A stretch of 64,000 nt of DNA, taken from NCBI GenBank assembly GCA_047495785.1, contig JBLDXI010000042.1:3782001-3846000 (forward strand), in the 5' to 3' direction. The stretch is from Lepidodermella squamata (Eukaryota; Gastrotricha). Below are positions 11,246-22,821 of the stretch, piece after piece. Numbering within the stretch: the first letter of the stretch is position 1; each line of letters starts with the position of its first letter. The notes under the pieces were generated by a model. The model was not told the DNA's origin and ran no database searches. It saw only the letters and a list, made by a program, of their open reading frames with translations. Both the position numbers and the translations under genes were made by a program.

Positions 11246-12323
11246 TCATCATCATATATACCTACTCAAAAAATGAAACTTGTCAGGGATACAATAGATC
11301 TAACGCGCTAGCGCAACTATGTTTGCGCGTCGAGTTGATGTCGAAAAGAGATTATTCACTTGTTCATTGGCTCTCGGAAAGTAAACGTCAGTTGAACAAA
11401 ACAGCATAACGCTAAAAGTCCTTCTTGAAAAAAAAATGAAAAATATCAAGACCGGCGGAAAAAATGGTCCACTGACATGAGATGTCATGGCTGAGTTGTC
11501 ACTTTCTGAATTGTCGAGGCTCAGTTGACGGAATACAGAAAAAATCGGGTTAACATTCCGATGAAGAATTTCGAACTCGTTTTCGAGCTTCAGACTTTTA
11601 AAAATCACAAAACATGTTCAAAAAGTTTTCGGGAAAAACATAAGTTTGTGGTTGTTATACCCTCTTATTAACAGCAGTGTACTTATCAAATCATGCGACT
11701 CAAACAGATGATGCACGCGATTTAAATAGAGTCACGCGCCACTTATTTTTTGCTTCATTGTTATCGCCTTGGCTAGAGGGATACATCCCCTATAAATATT
11801 CAAGCCATTTGAAAAACCGGGTGTATTGCAACAATGACTGTGCGTCCATGGTGCGCACTCTAACATGAAATATTAAATATTATACAAAACGAAATGAGTG
11901 AGCAAACTTACTCTAATAACACGTTCTTTTAAAATAACACGAAGAATCTCAAATCTCAATGCAAAAGCTACTCAAAAAATGCAAAGCTACTAAAGAATCC
12001 GAAAAACCCTTGCCCTCACTATCAGCCAATTTCGATTCTCAAGCAAGGGTGATTCTCAAGCAGGCTTTGCAGCTGATCACCTCAGTGCACAGGTTAATGT
12101 TAAATTTCATCTGCTCTCATTTACAATATTCCTATTTTCGAGTATTTTTATTATGAATTTCAAATATTTGTTCAGGAAAACACCAAATTTGTTGCACAGC
12201 AATGCCACCCTGTGTAGAAATACAGTATGTACAGTCATTCATCTAGCATCTAGTAATACTAACAGTAATACTAATATTTCAAATAAAGAGGAAGTTTTTC
12301 CCTAACGTTACATCGTAAACAAA

Positions 12324-14895
12324 TCAGTTATACGATGCGACGAATACGGCATAGACGTTCAAGCAAAGAAACGCGTCGGTTAAGATTAGGAAAGCCGACA
12401 AATCGAGTGCGCGGGCGTAGCTCATCTTCGAATTGAATACAGTTAACTTCACTTTAACGGCTATTAGATTCGGGTGACTAGCGGTAATTCCGAACATTAC
12501 GGCTTCATACAACGTCAACGCGCCAGTCAGTCCGCACAGTATCAGCATATATTCAGCGAGCAGCACAGAATCAGCAGTTTCGGGAACTTCTTGGAGAACA
12601 TTAGCCTGAGTGACTATAAGGCTAAGCAGAATGGTGGCTGTAAATACTGGCCGGTCTGGGACGTCAGCCTGAAATACTAGAGACGAGAAAACTAGAAACG
12701 TGAGAATAGCACAGGGCGCCAAATTGTTTATGATGATAGGGTTCGGATTTCGAGAGAAAGCCACAGTGAAGCGGGCGTAGCCTGACGTGGCATTTAACCT
12801 TAATGGTGACTTTGTAACGCCATATGTAGAAACAGATGAATCAAGGCTCCACAGTTCGTTGCTGAATGACTGGTCGAAGCTTATACGAGTTCCACCGAAA
12901 TTCAAGAATCTATCAGCTTCATCGAGCAGAAAGGTGAAATCACATTGTTGCGAGTCGAAAGGATATTTTCGCAGTTTTAGGATGCATTTGGACTTCATGA
13001 TGCCAAGCAGACTCCAGTGGAAAAATAGCGTGCGGTTGGGTGTAGTAGGGTAGTAAGCGATGTGCATAAGCTCTTTGTAGCCATTTTCCATGTAGACGTC
13101 GGTCGTAGTGTTTGCGAAGCGCATGCTTGGAACCCATACTTGTTTTCGGTCTATCGTGTAAACGCGATCTGCTTCGTTTACATGAGGGGCTGTAGCTGCT
13201 TCTTCACAGTTTCGTACAATCCATTGAACAGTGAGCTTGACACCGGCTACAATCTGACGAGATTTGACGTCGATATCCTCCAGTGTATACATTATCATGC
13301 TGATGAACATTTTCGAACCAGATGCTGGTGTTCTGGAAAGAAATATTGTTTTTTCTTATTTCTTTCATCAAATTGTCGGCGACTGATGTGAACAAACAGT
13401 CATTAGGAATCGTAGCGCAAGTCACAAATTGGAGCTCTTAGCTAGGTTGATAACAATAGATACATGCTGGAGAAAGTGATTTTAACATTCGAACATTCTG
13501 CTTCATAGAGTAGTTTTACAGAAAATTTTAGCCTTGATGTATTTTATATCGACTTCTCCGGATTGTTTGGCTTGAACTTGATTAATAGAAATAGAACTAT
13601 AAAGGAAGTAAACATGGCTAACCTGACGCTGGGATTGATGCTTGGGCAGGGTGTCAAATCGTTGATAGAAAGCAACGGAGTTTCATTACCGTCAATCAAA
13701 TAGGGTATACCGAAATCAGAGACTCCTGTGGTGAAGTCATAGGTTCTAAACTGGGTTGCGGTCGGGATTGTTGACAGGTCAGCTGATGAGGCGATTGACC
13801 GACTGGTAGAAGTAGGGATCAGTGCTTTGTTACTAGTCGTCTTTGAGGCAGTAATTGCCACTGATGTCAATACAGTTGAAGTCGATTTAATGGTACTAGT
13901 ACTGGTTGACGTAGTCGTCGTCAAAGTGCTTGTGGTTGGTGAGCAGTCGTAAACAGCTACATAGTAGAGGTCAAGCGTATTTGAGAAAGTTCCACTGCGT
14001 CCACCAATGCCGAAGGTTTTGGGGCCCGCGAATAGGTTGGATATTTTCACGGAGGACGAGAAGTTGGAAAAAGGCCCTATACAAGTCCCGTTCTGCAAAC
14101 ACATCGCCATCTATGATATCAGACGCAAACTATTAAGACGGTTCGAGGCCGATAGAAATATCTATTCCACCTACCGATATGTCAGATCCGTTGAGAACGC
14201 GTAACTGATGGATTACGTAGTTGTTTGCGAACCAGGGTGTCACCGGTAAGTAATTTCTGTAGAGCAATCTAGTCGCATTTCCGGGTGTCTGATATACGCT
14301 GGCGTCCAAAAAAGCCGCGTACGGGCTATAAGTAGCAGTGAACCCCAAATAAGTTGACACATTGATTGCGTACTTGTGTGCAAATGCTAGAAAAAAAACG
14401 AGATTTTACGCCATCAAGATGACACGGATAACGTCTACCGTTTATTTGTGGCTAATTTATCTTACCTGACGTTGGTGGCCTGGTAAGAGAAGCGTTATCG
14501 CCAATCACAATCTTGAAACCGTCGCTCGGATCGGAATTTAAGATTACTGTGTATGCCAAAATCTCGATGTAGAAATCTTCCAGAGTAAAAGGCTGCAAGC
14601 CAAAAAACCATGTAAAATGTCGAGGCGATTATGCCTATAATCCAACCTGTTTGTTCCAAAGCCCTGTTTCTCGCCATGTGCTACCTTCCGATGCGAGGCG
14701 AGTAGTGTTTGGTGGCTGTCCGGTTAAATTCAGTCCAGCCATTGGCAAATAGTCCCAATAAGCCGGGATGTCAGTATTATGATTTATCAGTGACCACTGT
14801 GGAACAAGAGTTCCGCAAGAAAGCTCTCCAATTTGGCAGCAAGTGTTACTAGCGTAAGTTACTAGCAAGAGGCTAGTAAGATGTGTTCGAAACAT
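12324..14895 (-). CDS. Lectin-like domain / Thr-rich linker / Cys-loop ion channel fusion, paralog 2
   Basis: Same five-exon plan as its neighbours: 14895-14647, 14592-14466, 14386-14175, 14110-13623, 13332-12324, giving 694 residues with identical intron phases. It has a signal peptide (MFRTHLTSLLLVTYA), the lectin-like domain, and a Thr/Ser-rich linker that differs strongly from paralog 1 in sequence. The channel retains the Cys-loop (C475-C489, YPFD), M1-M4 and the M2 start DVPDRPVF. A 275-base tract covering M1 to M3 is identical to paralog 1, whereas exon 1 is nearly identical to paralog 3. This mosaic pattern is best explained by gene conversion. Probably a membrane receptor subunit that could co-assemble with its paralogs; the ligand is unknown. 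Confidence 0.9.
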
Positions 14896-17800
14896 AATTT
14901 TTCTGAATTGATTGTCGCTTGCCTTGTATTTTATGATTTTTTGCCAGTCTTCCCGGTGCTAACTGCTTAGTTACTTGGTTAGCATCAGCATTTTCGGGCT
15001 GATCCGAACGGCGACAAATTTCTCTCATTTAAAATGCAATCAAGCAACTACGCATTTTTGAATATTAATTTCTCGGATGCTTTCCAGGTGATCAATATTG
15101 ATCAAAACAACTCACGGCTGTACTCAATCTTGACACGTAGTTTGGATACATGAAATCTTCACTAGCCTGAAACCTGAATTTTAGGCTACGTCAAAGTCAC
15201 GGGCTGTAAAATCGTATAAAAAATAGACAAAACACAACTGCCGCCTACCAGACCCATGATTAATTTATATATCTATTTGAGCCATTTCCATTTAAACTTT
15301 ATCGCAAGTGTATAATATGACCGGCGGCTTCAAACGCGTACAGAAGAGTTGTGGCCGCCCGCGCTAGCTAGGCAGCAGGAAATGAAGAGACTTGATGACT
15401 TATAGAGAAATGAAGCAAAGCTGTTCCAGTCAGGGAGGTTGATCCCAGAATCGATCACGTTGTAGCATCTTGGAACTGCTAATAACTGTTGAGTCTGGTA
15501 TCTAACAAGCTTGGTAACTCTTTAGACTCTTTAATGCGGAAACCGCAGAAATCCCGTCAGCTATCTTCACGCAGCAGGAAATAATTACCTGCATTTTTTA
15601 CCGTATCGAAGAATAAGAGTGAACCTTGACTGCATAATAAACCACTAAGATGAAACGAAAAGGTTCTTTAGAAACAGTGTAGATCCATTTTACAAAAGTT
15701 TAAAAACCCGATTTTCTGATGATTAGGCTGTAGAAGAGTCAGCAGTAGAGTTGATAATTGCCCTTCTATAAGTGCTCATCAAGTTTCATAATCTCCAGAA
15801 GCATGATTAAACCCTGGATGAATCATCAATTTTTTTATAATTAAGGTGCACAGTAAGTTGAAGTTGAATCCGTTGAATCCACGAGCGCGCTGAAATATGT
15901 GATGCGCTTTTTGAATGGCTGTTTATTGGTGCCGTTGGTTAAACGCGAAACCATGGGTAGTCACTTCACACGCTGTTGTGTCAAATGAGAAACGCTGAAT
16001 TAATATAACCATCGTTTTTTAGAATATTTTCTTGCGGTAAGACTTGATTTTATTCAAGATTTTTCAATCAATATTTTAATAGCAGAAATCGTTCATTCAA
16101 TCATGTGGAATCTGCATTTTGATGTTTTTACTATAATGATTGTTATCCACATTTTCCGGTGTCTGGCTTCAATATTAAACTAACAATAAAGAATCCAATT
16201 GAATTTCAGGGAAAGTTTGCGGTGTGGGGCGACCTGTCTCAGTATCGAAGGCTTAGCGCTACCTCGGTAGCCATTGTCAGTCGTAGTAAGCTTCTCGCTC
16301 GTGGCAGCACCATGGGCACGACATGATTCCTCCTGGAAGTCACATCAAGCGGTGAAATGGTCAAGCGGACCACCACCATCGCGGCTATATCAGCAAAATA
16401 CCTGCTGGGGCGTAAATCACATGCCAGGAACTCCCCGAGAAGTCAGGCAAAAGCAATGCAATTAAAAATGGATAACGGGCTATTAGCTCGAATGCTCGAT
16501 GAGCGTTGAACAGGCGTGCACTCATTTCCTCAACGAAATCGAAGGTGGAAGATCATTTAACACAAAATTTGGTCAAGTAGGAGCCCGTTTTCCCGTGTCC
16601 ATTGCGTTGATTTTGCCGTTCTACTTATAGAGTTTTTTTGACTTCGCGCAACCAATTACATTTTCGAAAGAAATCTGTCAAACATGAGGAATTAGTAATA
16701 ATGTTGGGGTCCGAGCCCGATTTCGGCCCGTACGCGTTCGGGCCGAAATCGGACTCGGGCCGCAACATTAACTGGTAACTATACTCGTGCTTAAAATTGA
16801 GCTGCCCTCTTGTTCTTCGGTTTGCATATGCGCAATGCCAGATAAAAAATTGTTCATAGAAAAACATACAGTTTTAAATTGTAAAAAAAATAACAACAGC
16901 AAAAAATTGTTTTATTTGTTCTTAGAATTTTATAACATATTAAATAAAAACTTACAAAAACACATTGATCAATGATAAATATATGAAACATATCTTGCTA
17001 TTGTAAAAATAAATAAATAAATAAATAGCCTAATCATAATTATATCCGAGATGAGAGTTTCTCATCGCATCACATTTTATGCCAGATATTATGTTGTTTC
17101 AGAAAAAAGAATGGAGAACATTCCGAGGCTGTCCGGAGCGAAAAAGAAACGAAAGTTGTTTCACGGTTCGTCATAAGGTGCCCAAACACAATGCAATCCT
17201 GATAGTGTCTCATTTCCCCATTGCGCTAATTGTCATCCCATTGCGCAGGGTCCCACATACAGGCCGGCAAGCAAGAAAAAATCGAGTGAAAAGAACTTGA
17301 CAATGGACAATGGACAAAGGAATTTTCGATGATTTTGGTTAGCGCAAAAATTGAAAAAGCATGTCGAAAAGTAAGATATAACAATGGAGCCAGCGCAAAT
17401 TCGGGACTGAAGCCTTGCGACGACCCGTCCTCTTTAGCTATGTATCAAAACTTCGTAAAAGTCTAGAAAATCTGCAAAATATTCAAAGAATCTCACACCT
17501 AAACAAAAACAAAAAACAACGATTTTGCACAAAGCTCCCGAAAAAACGGTATAGGTTTCTATAGCAAAATTTGGTACATAAAAATCGGCTGTTTCTCACT
17601 TCAAACGCCCCTGGAAGTGAAATGCCACTATGCGTGCAAAATTATCCGATACTTAATGTCCAGAGTTGGCCAAAAGAGAGTAAAAAAATCCGACAAAATG
17701 CTCAAAAATCAAATAAAAAATAGAAGAAATTTTCGAACAAACTAGGAATTGTCCTGCCCAACTCTGAGAGCAATATGAGTAAAATTTACATAGAATTGAA

Positions 17801-18026
17801 CAGATGTACCTACCGTTATAATCAATTTTTGCATGTAAATTTGTAGCCATGTAGTCTGATGGTAGCGTTAATATGTCAGGCTCTAGGTTCACGGATGATC
17901 TGAATAGGAATGGAATTCATTAGTAGGGTTTGGCAATAGTAAAGAAACTTCAAATCAATTAGTGCTTTCCCATCGAAAATTTGCCACGAGCGCTGTCTCG
18001 GAAGGCTCTACTTCGAGCAGTTAGTT
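14896..18026. other. 3.1-kb intergenic region between receptor genes 2 and 3
   Basis: The part next to gene 2 resembles the upstream flank of gene 3 for at least 500 bases (for example about 15353-15386 against about 20878-20910, around GGCAGCAG.AAATGAAG). A GC-rich hairpin lies at 16699-16770 and an AAAT microsatellite at about 17007-17027. Short open frames (16274, 17079, 17653) show no family signature and were not called as genes. Confidence 0.5.
16699..16770. repeat. GC-rich perfect-looking hairpin, 32-bp arms, 8-base loop
   Basis: Arms 16699-16730 and 16739-16770 pair with three mismatches around the core CCGATTTCGGCCCG; the loop is TACGCGTT. The stem is much richer in G/C than the surrounding DNA. 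It could be the residue of a foldback element, a regulatory or structural RNA, or a nucleosome-free cruciform site. No target duplication or coding potential is visible. Confidence 0.7.
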
Positions 18027-20464
18027 CTACGAAGCTACATATACGGCATAAACATTCAGACAAAGAAACGCGTCGACTAAGATGAGAAAAGCCGATAAAT
18101 CAAATGCGCGGGCGAAGCTTATGCTACATTTCAAAACAACCAACTTTCCGTTATCATCCATTAGACGCGGGTAACTGGCGGTTATGCCAAACATTAACGC
18201 TTCATAGACCGTCAATGCGCCAGTCAGTCCGCACAGAATCAAGATGTACTCAGCCAATAGTACTGATTCAGAAGTTTCAGGAAGTCCCTGGAGAACATTA
18301 GCCTGCGAGACTATCAGGCTTAGAAGAATTGTCGCCGTAAATACTGGTCGGTCTGGGACATCAGGCTGAAAGATGAGAGACGAGAAAACCAAGACCGTAA
18401 GAATTGCACTGGGCGCCAAGTTGTTTACAACGAGGGGTTTGGGGTCCCGCGAGAAAGCCACCGTGAAACGGGCGAAGCCTGATGTGGCATTTAGCCTTAA
18501 TGGTGACCATGTAATACCATAGGTGGATTTGGCTGAATCAAGCGTCCAAAGTTCGTTGCTGAACGACTCAGCGAAGCTCATCCGAGTTCCGCCGAAATTC
18601 AAGAATCTATCAGCTTCATCGAGCAAGAACGTAAAATCACATTGTTGAGAGTCGAAAGGATATTTTCGCAGTTTGAGAACGCATTTCGATTTGATGACAC
18701 CGAGCAGACTCCAGTGAAAAAATAGTGTGCGATTTGGCGTGGTAGGGTAGTAAGCGATGTGCATAAGCTCTTTGAAGCCATCTTCCATGTAGACATCGGT
18801 TGTAGTGTTTGCGAAGCGCATACTTGGGACCCATACTTGTTTTCGGTCTACCGTGTAAACGCGATCGGCTTCGTTTACATCGGGTGCTGTAACTGCTTCT
18901 ACACAGTTCCGAACAATCCATTGAACAGTGAGCTTGACACCGGCTACAATCTGGCGAGATTTTACCTCAATATCCTCGAGTGTATACATTATCATGCTGA
19001 TGTATATTTTCGAGCCGGACTGTGGCGTCCTAAAAGGGAGTATGTAATGTCATCGATTGTTGTAACCTTTAATCATTCATTTTACTCAGTGTTTTCCTGG
19101 GTGGTATAAATAGGTTTCACTAAAGTTGGGATACACATCCCGATAAGAAATTGCTCCAAAAATAGTAATTACATAATGACTTACCTGACGTTAGGATTGA
19201 TATGAGGGCAAGGTGTTAAATCGTTGATCGAAAGCAACGGCGTTTCGTTGCCGTCAATCAAATAGGGTATGCCGAAATCCGGAGCATCCGTGGTGAAGTT
19301 GTAGGTCCTAAACTCTCCCATCGTCGCGCTTGTCGATGGGATATCGGTTGTGGCGGTTGACTGAGTTGTAGTGGGAGCTTTCGTACTGGTCGCAGAAGAC
19401 ATGGCTGAGACTGTCGTGGACGTCGATGTGGCGCTTGAACTGCTTTTTGCAGTCGTTGTGAGAGTGGTCAAATCAGTTGAAGTCGATTTAGTGGTACTAG
19501 TACTGGTTGATGTAGTCGTCGTCGAAGTGCTTGTGGTTGGTGCGCAGTCGTAAACAGCTACATAGTAGAGGTCCAGTGTATCTGAGTAAGTTCCACTGCG
19601 TCCACCTATTCCGAAGGCTTTTGGTCCCGCGAATAGGTTAGATATTTTCACGGGGGACGAGAAATTGAAAAAAGGCCCTATACATGTTCCGTTCTGCAAA
19701 CACATCGCCATCTGTGATAAGATGCAAACTAAGACGGTGAACACAGCCAAAAGAAAACTTAATTGACCCACCGAAACGTCCGATCCGTTAAGAACCCGTA
19801 ATTGATGGATGATGAAGTTGTTCGCGAACCAAGGTGTCAAGGGTATGTTTCTTTGGAAGATCAGTTTTGTCGCATTTCCGGGAGTGGTAAAGACGAGAGC
19901 GTCCACATAATTCCCGAATGGGCTATATGTAGCAGCAAAGCCCATATAAGTTGAAATATTGGTCGCATACTTGTGAAGAGTGGCTGGAAAAAATCTTGCC
20001 CTGAAGTACTGTCAATCTGGGAACCAGTTGTCATACCTGACGTTGGTGGCCTGTTTAGAGAAGCGTTATCGCCAATCACAATCCTGAAACCATCGCTCGC
20101 ATCCGAATCTGCGGCTCCTGTGTAAGCCAGAACCTCGATGTAGAAATCATCCAAAGTAAAGGGCTGTAAAACAGAATGTGAAGCTTCTGAAACTATCAGC
20201 AAGTAACCCAACCTGTTTATTCCAAAGCGCTGTTTCTCGCCATGTACTACCTTCCGATGCGAGGCGAGTAGTGTTTGGTGGCTGTCCGGTTAAATTCAGT
20301 CCAGCCATTGGCAAATAGTCCCAGTAAGCCGGGATGTCAGTATTATGATTTATCAGTGACCACTGTGGAACAAGAGTTCCACAAGAAAGCTCTCCCACTT
20401 GACAGCAAGTCTTACATACAAATGTTACGAGCAGAAGGCTAGAGGTAAGACTAGTTCGAAGCAT
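18027..20464 (-). CDS. Lectin-like domain / Thr-rich linker / Cys-loop ion channel fusion, paralog 3
   Basis: Exons 20464-20213, 20163-20037, 19983-19772, 19711-19185, 19029-18027 encode 706 residues. Exon 4 is 39 bases longer than in the paralogs, all of it in the Thr/Ser/Ala linker. The C-terminus stops two residues earlier. The channel is the most diverged of the three (for example FQPDVPDRPVF, LQGLPETSES) but keeps the Cys-loop spacing, the Asp at -1' and all four membrane segments. Intron 3 (19712-19771, 60 bases) has no stop and is a multiple of three, so its retention would add a 20-residue hydrophobic segment. Likely a receptor subunit, probably cation selective, with unknown ligand. 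Confidence 0.9.
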
Positions 20465-21438
20465 AACTATTTAATTCGATTGTTTTTTGAATATTTGAAT
20501 TTCTTCCCAGTGCTTTTTAGCAGCTTTTTCAAATCATCAAAATTGCGTCAATTTCCCTCATTTAAAATTCAATCAAGCAACAACTACGCATTTTCGAATC
20601 GAGTTTCTCTGATGCGCTTTCCAGGCGTTCAATAATGAGCAAAGCATCTCATGGCAGCACTCGTAGTTCAAATTGTCAAACTCCCTGGCTTGAAATTAGG
20701 GATGAGTCAAACTCACATCGACAGTAACGAGCGATAAAATGGCGTAAAAATGCTCTCAACTACACCGCCCACCTAAGCAGACAAGTTGATTCCTTTATAT
20801 TATATTTATGAGCCATTTAATTTTAGGTATATGTCGGTAATGAAAACAACTACTTTCAACCCATGCAAAAGGGTTTTGCCGCCCATGCTATCCAGGCAGC
20901 AGAAATGAAGTAAAACTTGCCTAGCCAGGGTCCAGCGTCTACTATCCAGTTGTCTATCATCCACGCCTTGGTTCGTCATCGCATTGAAAATTGAAACCCA
21001 TTACGAACGGTAGGATGATGGTAGGATAGGCAATCGGTAGGATGACTATGCTTGTGAAATGAGGAAATCAGATAGAGTAAAAATGAAGACACATTCAGGC
21101 CGATAGGCGATAGGCATATCACACATTCCGATTCTTTCCTGCAAAGAAATGGTCAACGTCACCCAATTTTTTCAAGTTGTTTTGAGTTCCTCCTGCTTAG
21201 TGGACGGAAAAAGTGTTAATACGTAAAGTTGAAAAGGATAAAGGTACTCTTATGCCGGACAAGTTTTACGATCGAAGTCGAAGCCGTCGTGAGAAATATT
21301 CTTTGGGCAATTGAAGTATCCTTGTTATCTGTTGGTCTGGCGTCTAATTCAACCCATTTATGGAACTAATCAGTGTTAAAATAATAGAAGCAAATCTTTC
21401 AATTCGAACAGTTCTTCAAACTGAAATGGCGTCGTAAC
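20465..21438. other. Intergenic DNA upstream of receptor gene 3
   Basis: Contains the conserved block at 20553-20590, a flank shared with gene 2, and a GGTAGGATGA-type short repeat at about 21008-21050. No gene seen. Confidence 0.4.
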
Positions 21439-22281
21439 CAGGGTTGGGGCTGTTTAAACAATCTGTTTATACAGTATGTTTAAACATACAGGTCCGAAAA
21501 ATCTGAAAAAACAGGGTTTATACAGATCGAACAGTGTTTTAACTACGATCTAACTTAAATGGTATATCGGAGCATAAAAATATAGATCAGGTTTCCCTAA
21601 CATTTGCTTATGATGTAGCTGATGGTAGATATAAGCTCTGAGCTCTGAAGAAACAATCGAAAATGACTGAGTAAATGTCAATCAGTCAGCTGATCGATCA
21701 CCAATAACCGATAATCGATAACCGATAATCGGTGTCAAATGCTATAAAGCTGATGTCACCAGCTTGCTCAGCGGCAAAAGTTACCCTAGAATCCAAAGTT
21801 TCAAGCCTCTATCTATCATAATAACGAAGATATCGTGAAATCAGTTCATGCTTCCGGTAGGGTATAATTGGGCGGTTTCGTGCCTTTAAAGTTGAAATGT
21901 TCAAAAAAATCGGCAAAACCGCTTCCTTTGACCTTGGAAACCCCCTTAGAAACCCCGGAGGGGTAACTTTTCACGGCGGATCCGAATCCGTTTTCAGAAT
22001 TTCAGTAGCTGTCATACTTCCGGAAATAATTGAATTTTTTGAATTATTTTATTACTTTATTGCACCTTCATCATTTTGTCTTTCTGAATGAGAAAATAGT
22101 CCAGTAATACATCAAACTATGCAGTTTTTCACGCAGAATCACGTGGCGCAACTTAAAATTCAACTAGAGATACGGTTGACGAGATGTAGCTCGGAGCAAA
22201 ATACCCATTTTTACAATATCTGTATATATACCTGTTTAAACAGATCGGAAATTTGAAATATCTGTATAAACCCCAACCCTG
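21439..22281. mobile_element. hAT-type nonautonomous DNA transposon with perfect 8-bp target duplication
   Basis: The element begins CAGGGTTGGGG and ends with its complement CCCCAACCCTG. The 8 bases GTCGTAAC occur immediately outside both ends (21431-21438 and 22282-22289). The 8-bp duplication and CAGGG terminus are hallmarks of hAT elements. Subterminal regions contain repeated CTGTTTAAAC / ATCTGTATA motifs in both orientations, typical of transposase-binding repeats, and a CCGATAATCGATAA repeat lies at about 21700-21735. No transposase frame is present (longest 64 codons), so mobility would need a transposase in trans. Confidence 0.9.
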
Positions 22282-22821
22282 GTCGTAACTGCTCCATCGA
22301 GACCCATCGAGGATGTGCTGCTCCTTGCTGGTTATCTAACTTATGAATGGCACCACTTGAGTTGAGACATTCTCATGTTCCATGGTTCGCTTATACCAGG
22401 TAAAAAAATGTTTACCGAGCAAATAGATGAACAAGCCGTTTGAATTAGTAACTGGAAATCCTATTGATAAGAAAAACCCGACTCTCTGAATTTTCCTTAT
22501 ATTTATCCTCCTCTATGTAAGAATACATCCTCCAAGTAATTGGTATCGACTTCTTTCCATTAGCTACTCCTGTCATAAGACATGTTAACACCCTCGTTCA
22601 ACATGTGATTTTTTGCCCCTATACTGCCAGTAAGAGATTGCTAACCTACCGTTTCGCTTCAAGAGGCACGAGCAATGTTTTAGCATGGCTTCATTGAAAA
22701 GCAATTATTTTAATCTTAGAAAAAACATGAGCGTGCGTTGTAGTACATAATCATAATAGCTGCAATTACGTTTTGAGAACACCCTTGTCGAGGTTAGCCA
22801 ATTTAGCCTGGAATAAAGTTG

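Noticed and set aside
17661-17767. CAGAGTTGG...CCAACTCTG inverted ends suggesting a small hAT MITE
   Set aside because: The matching ends are only nine bases and the flanks show no 8-bp duplication; chance similarity cannot be excluded.
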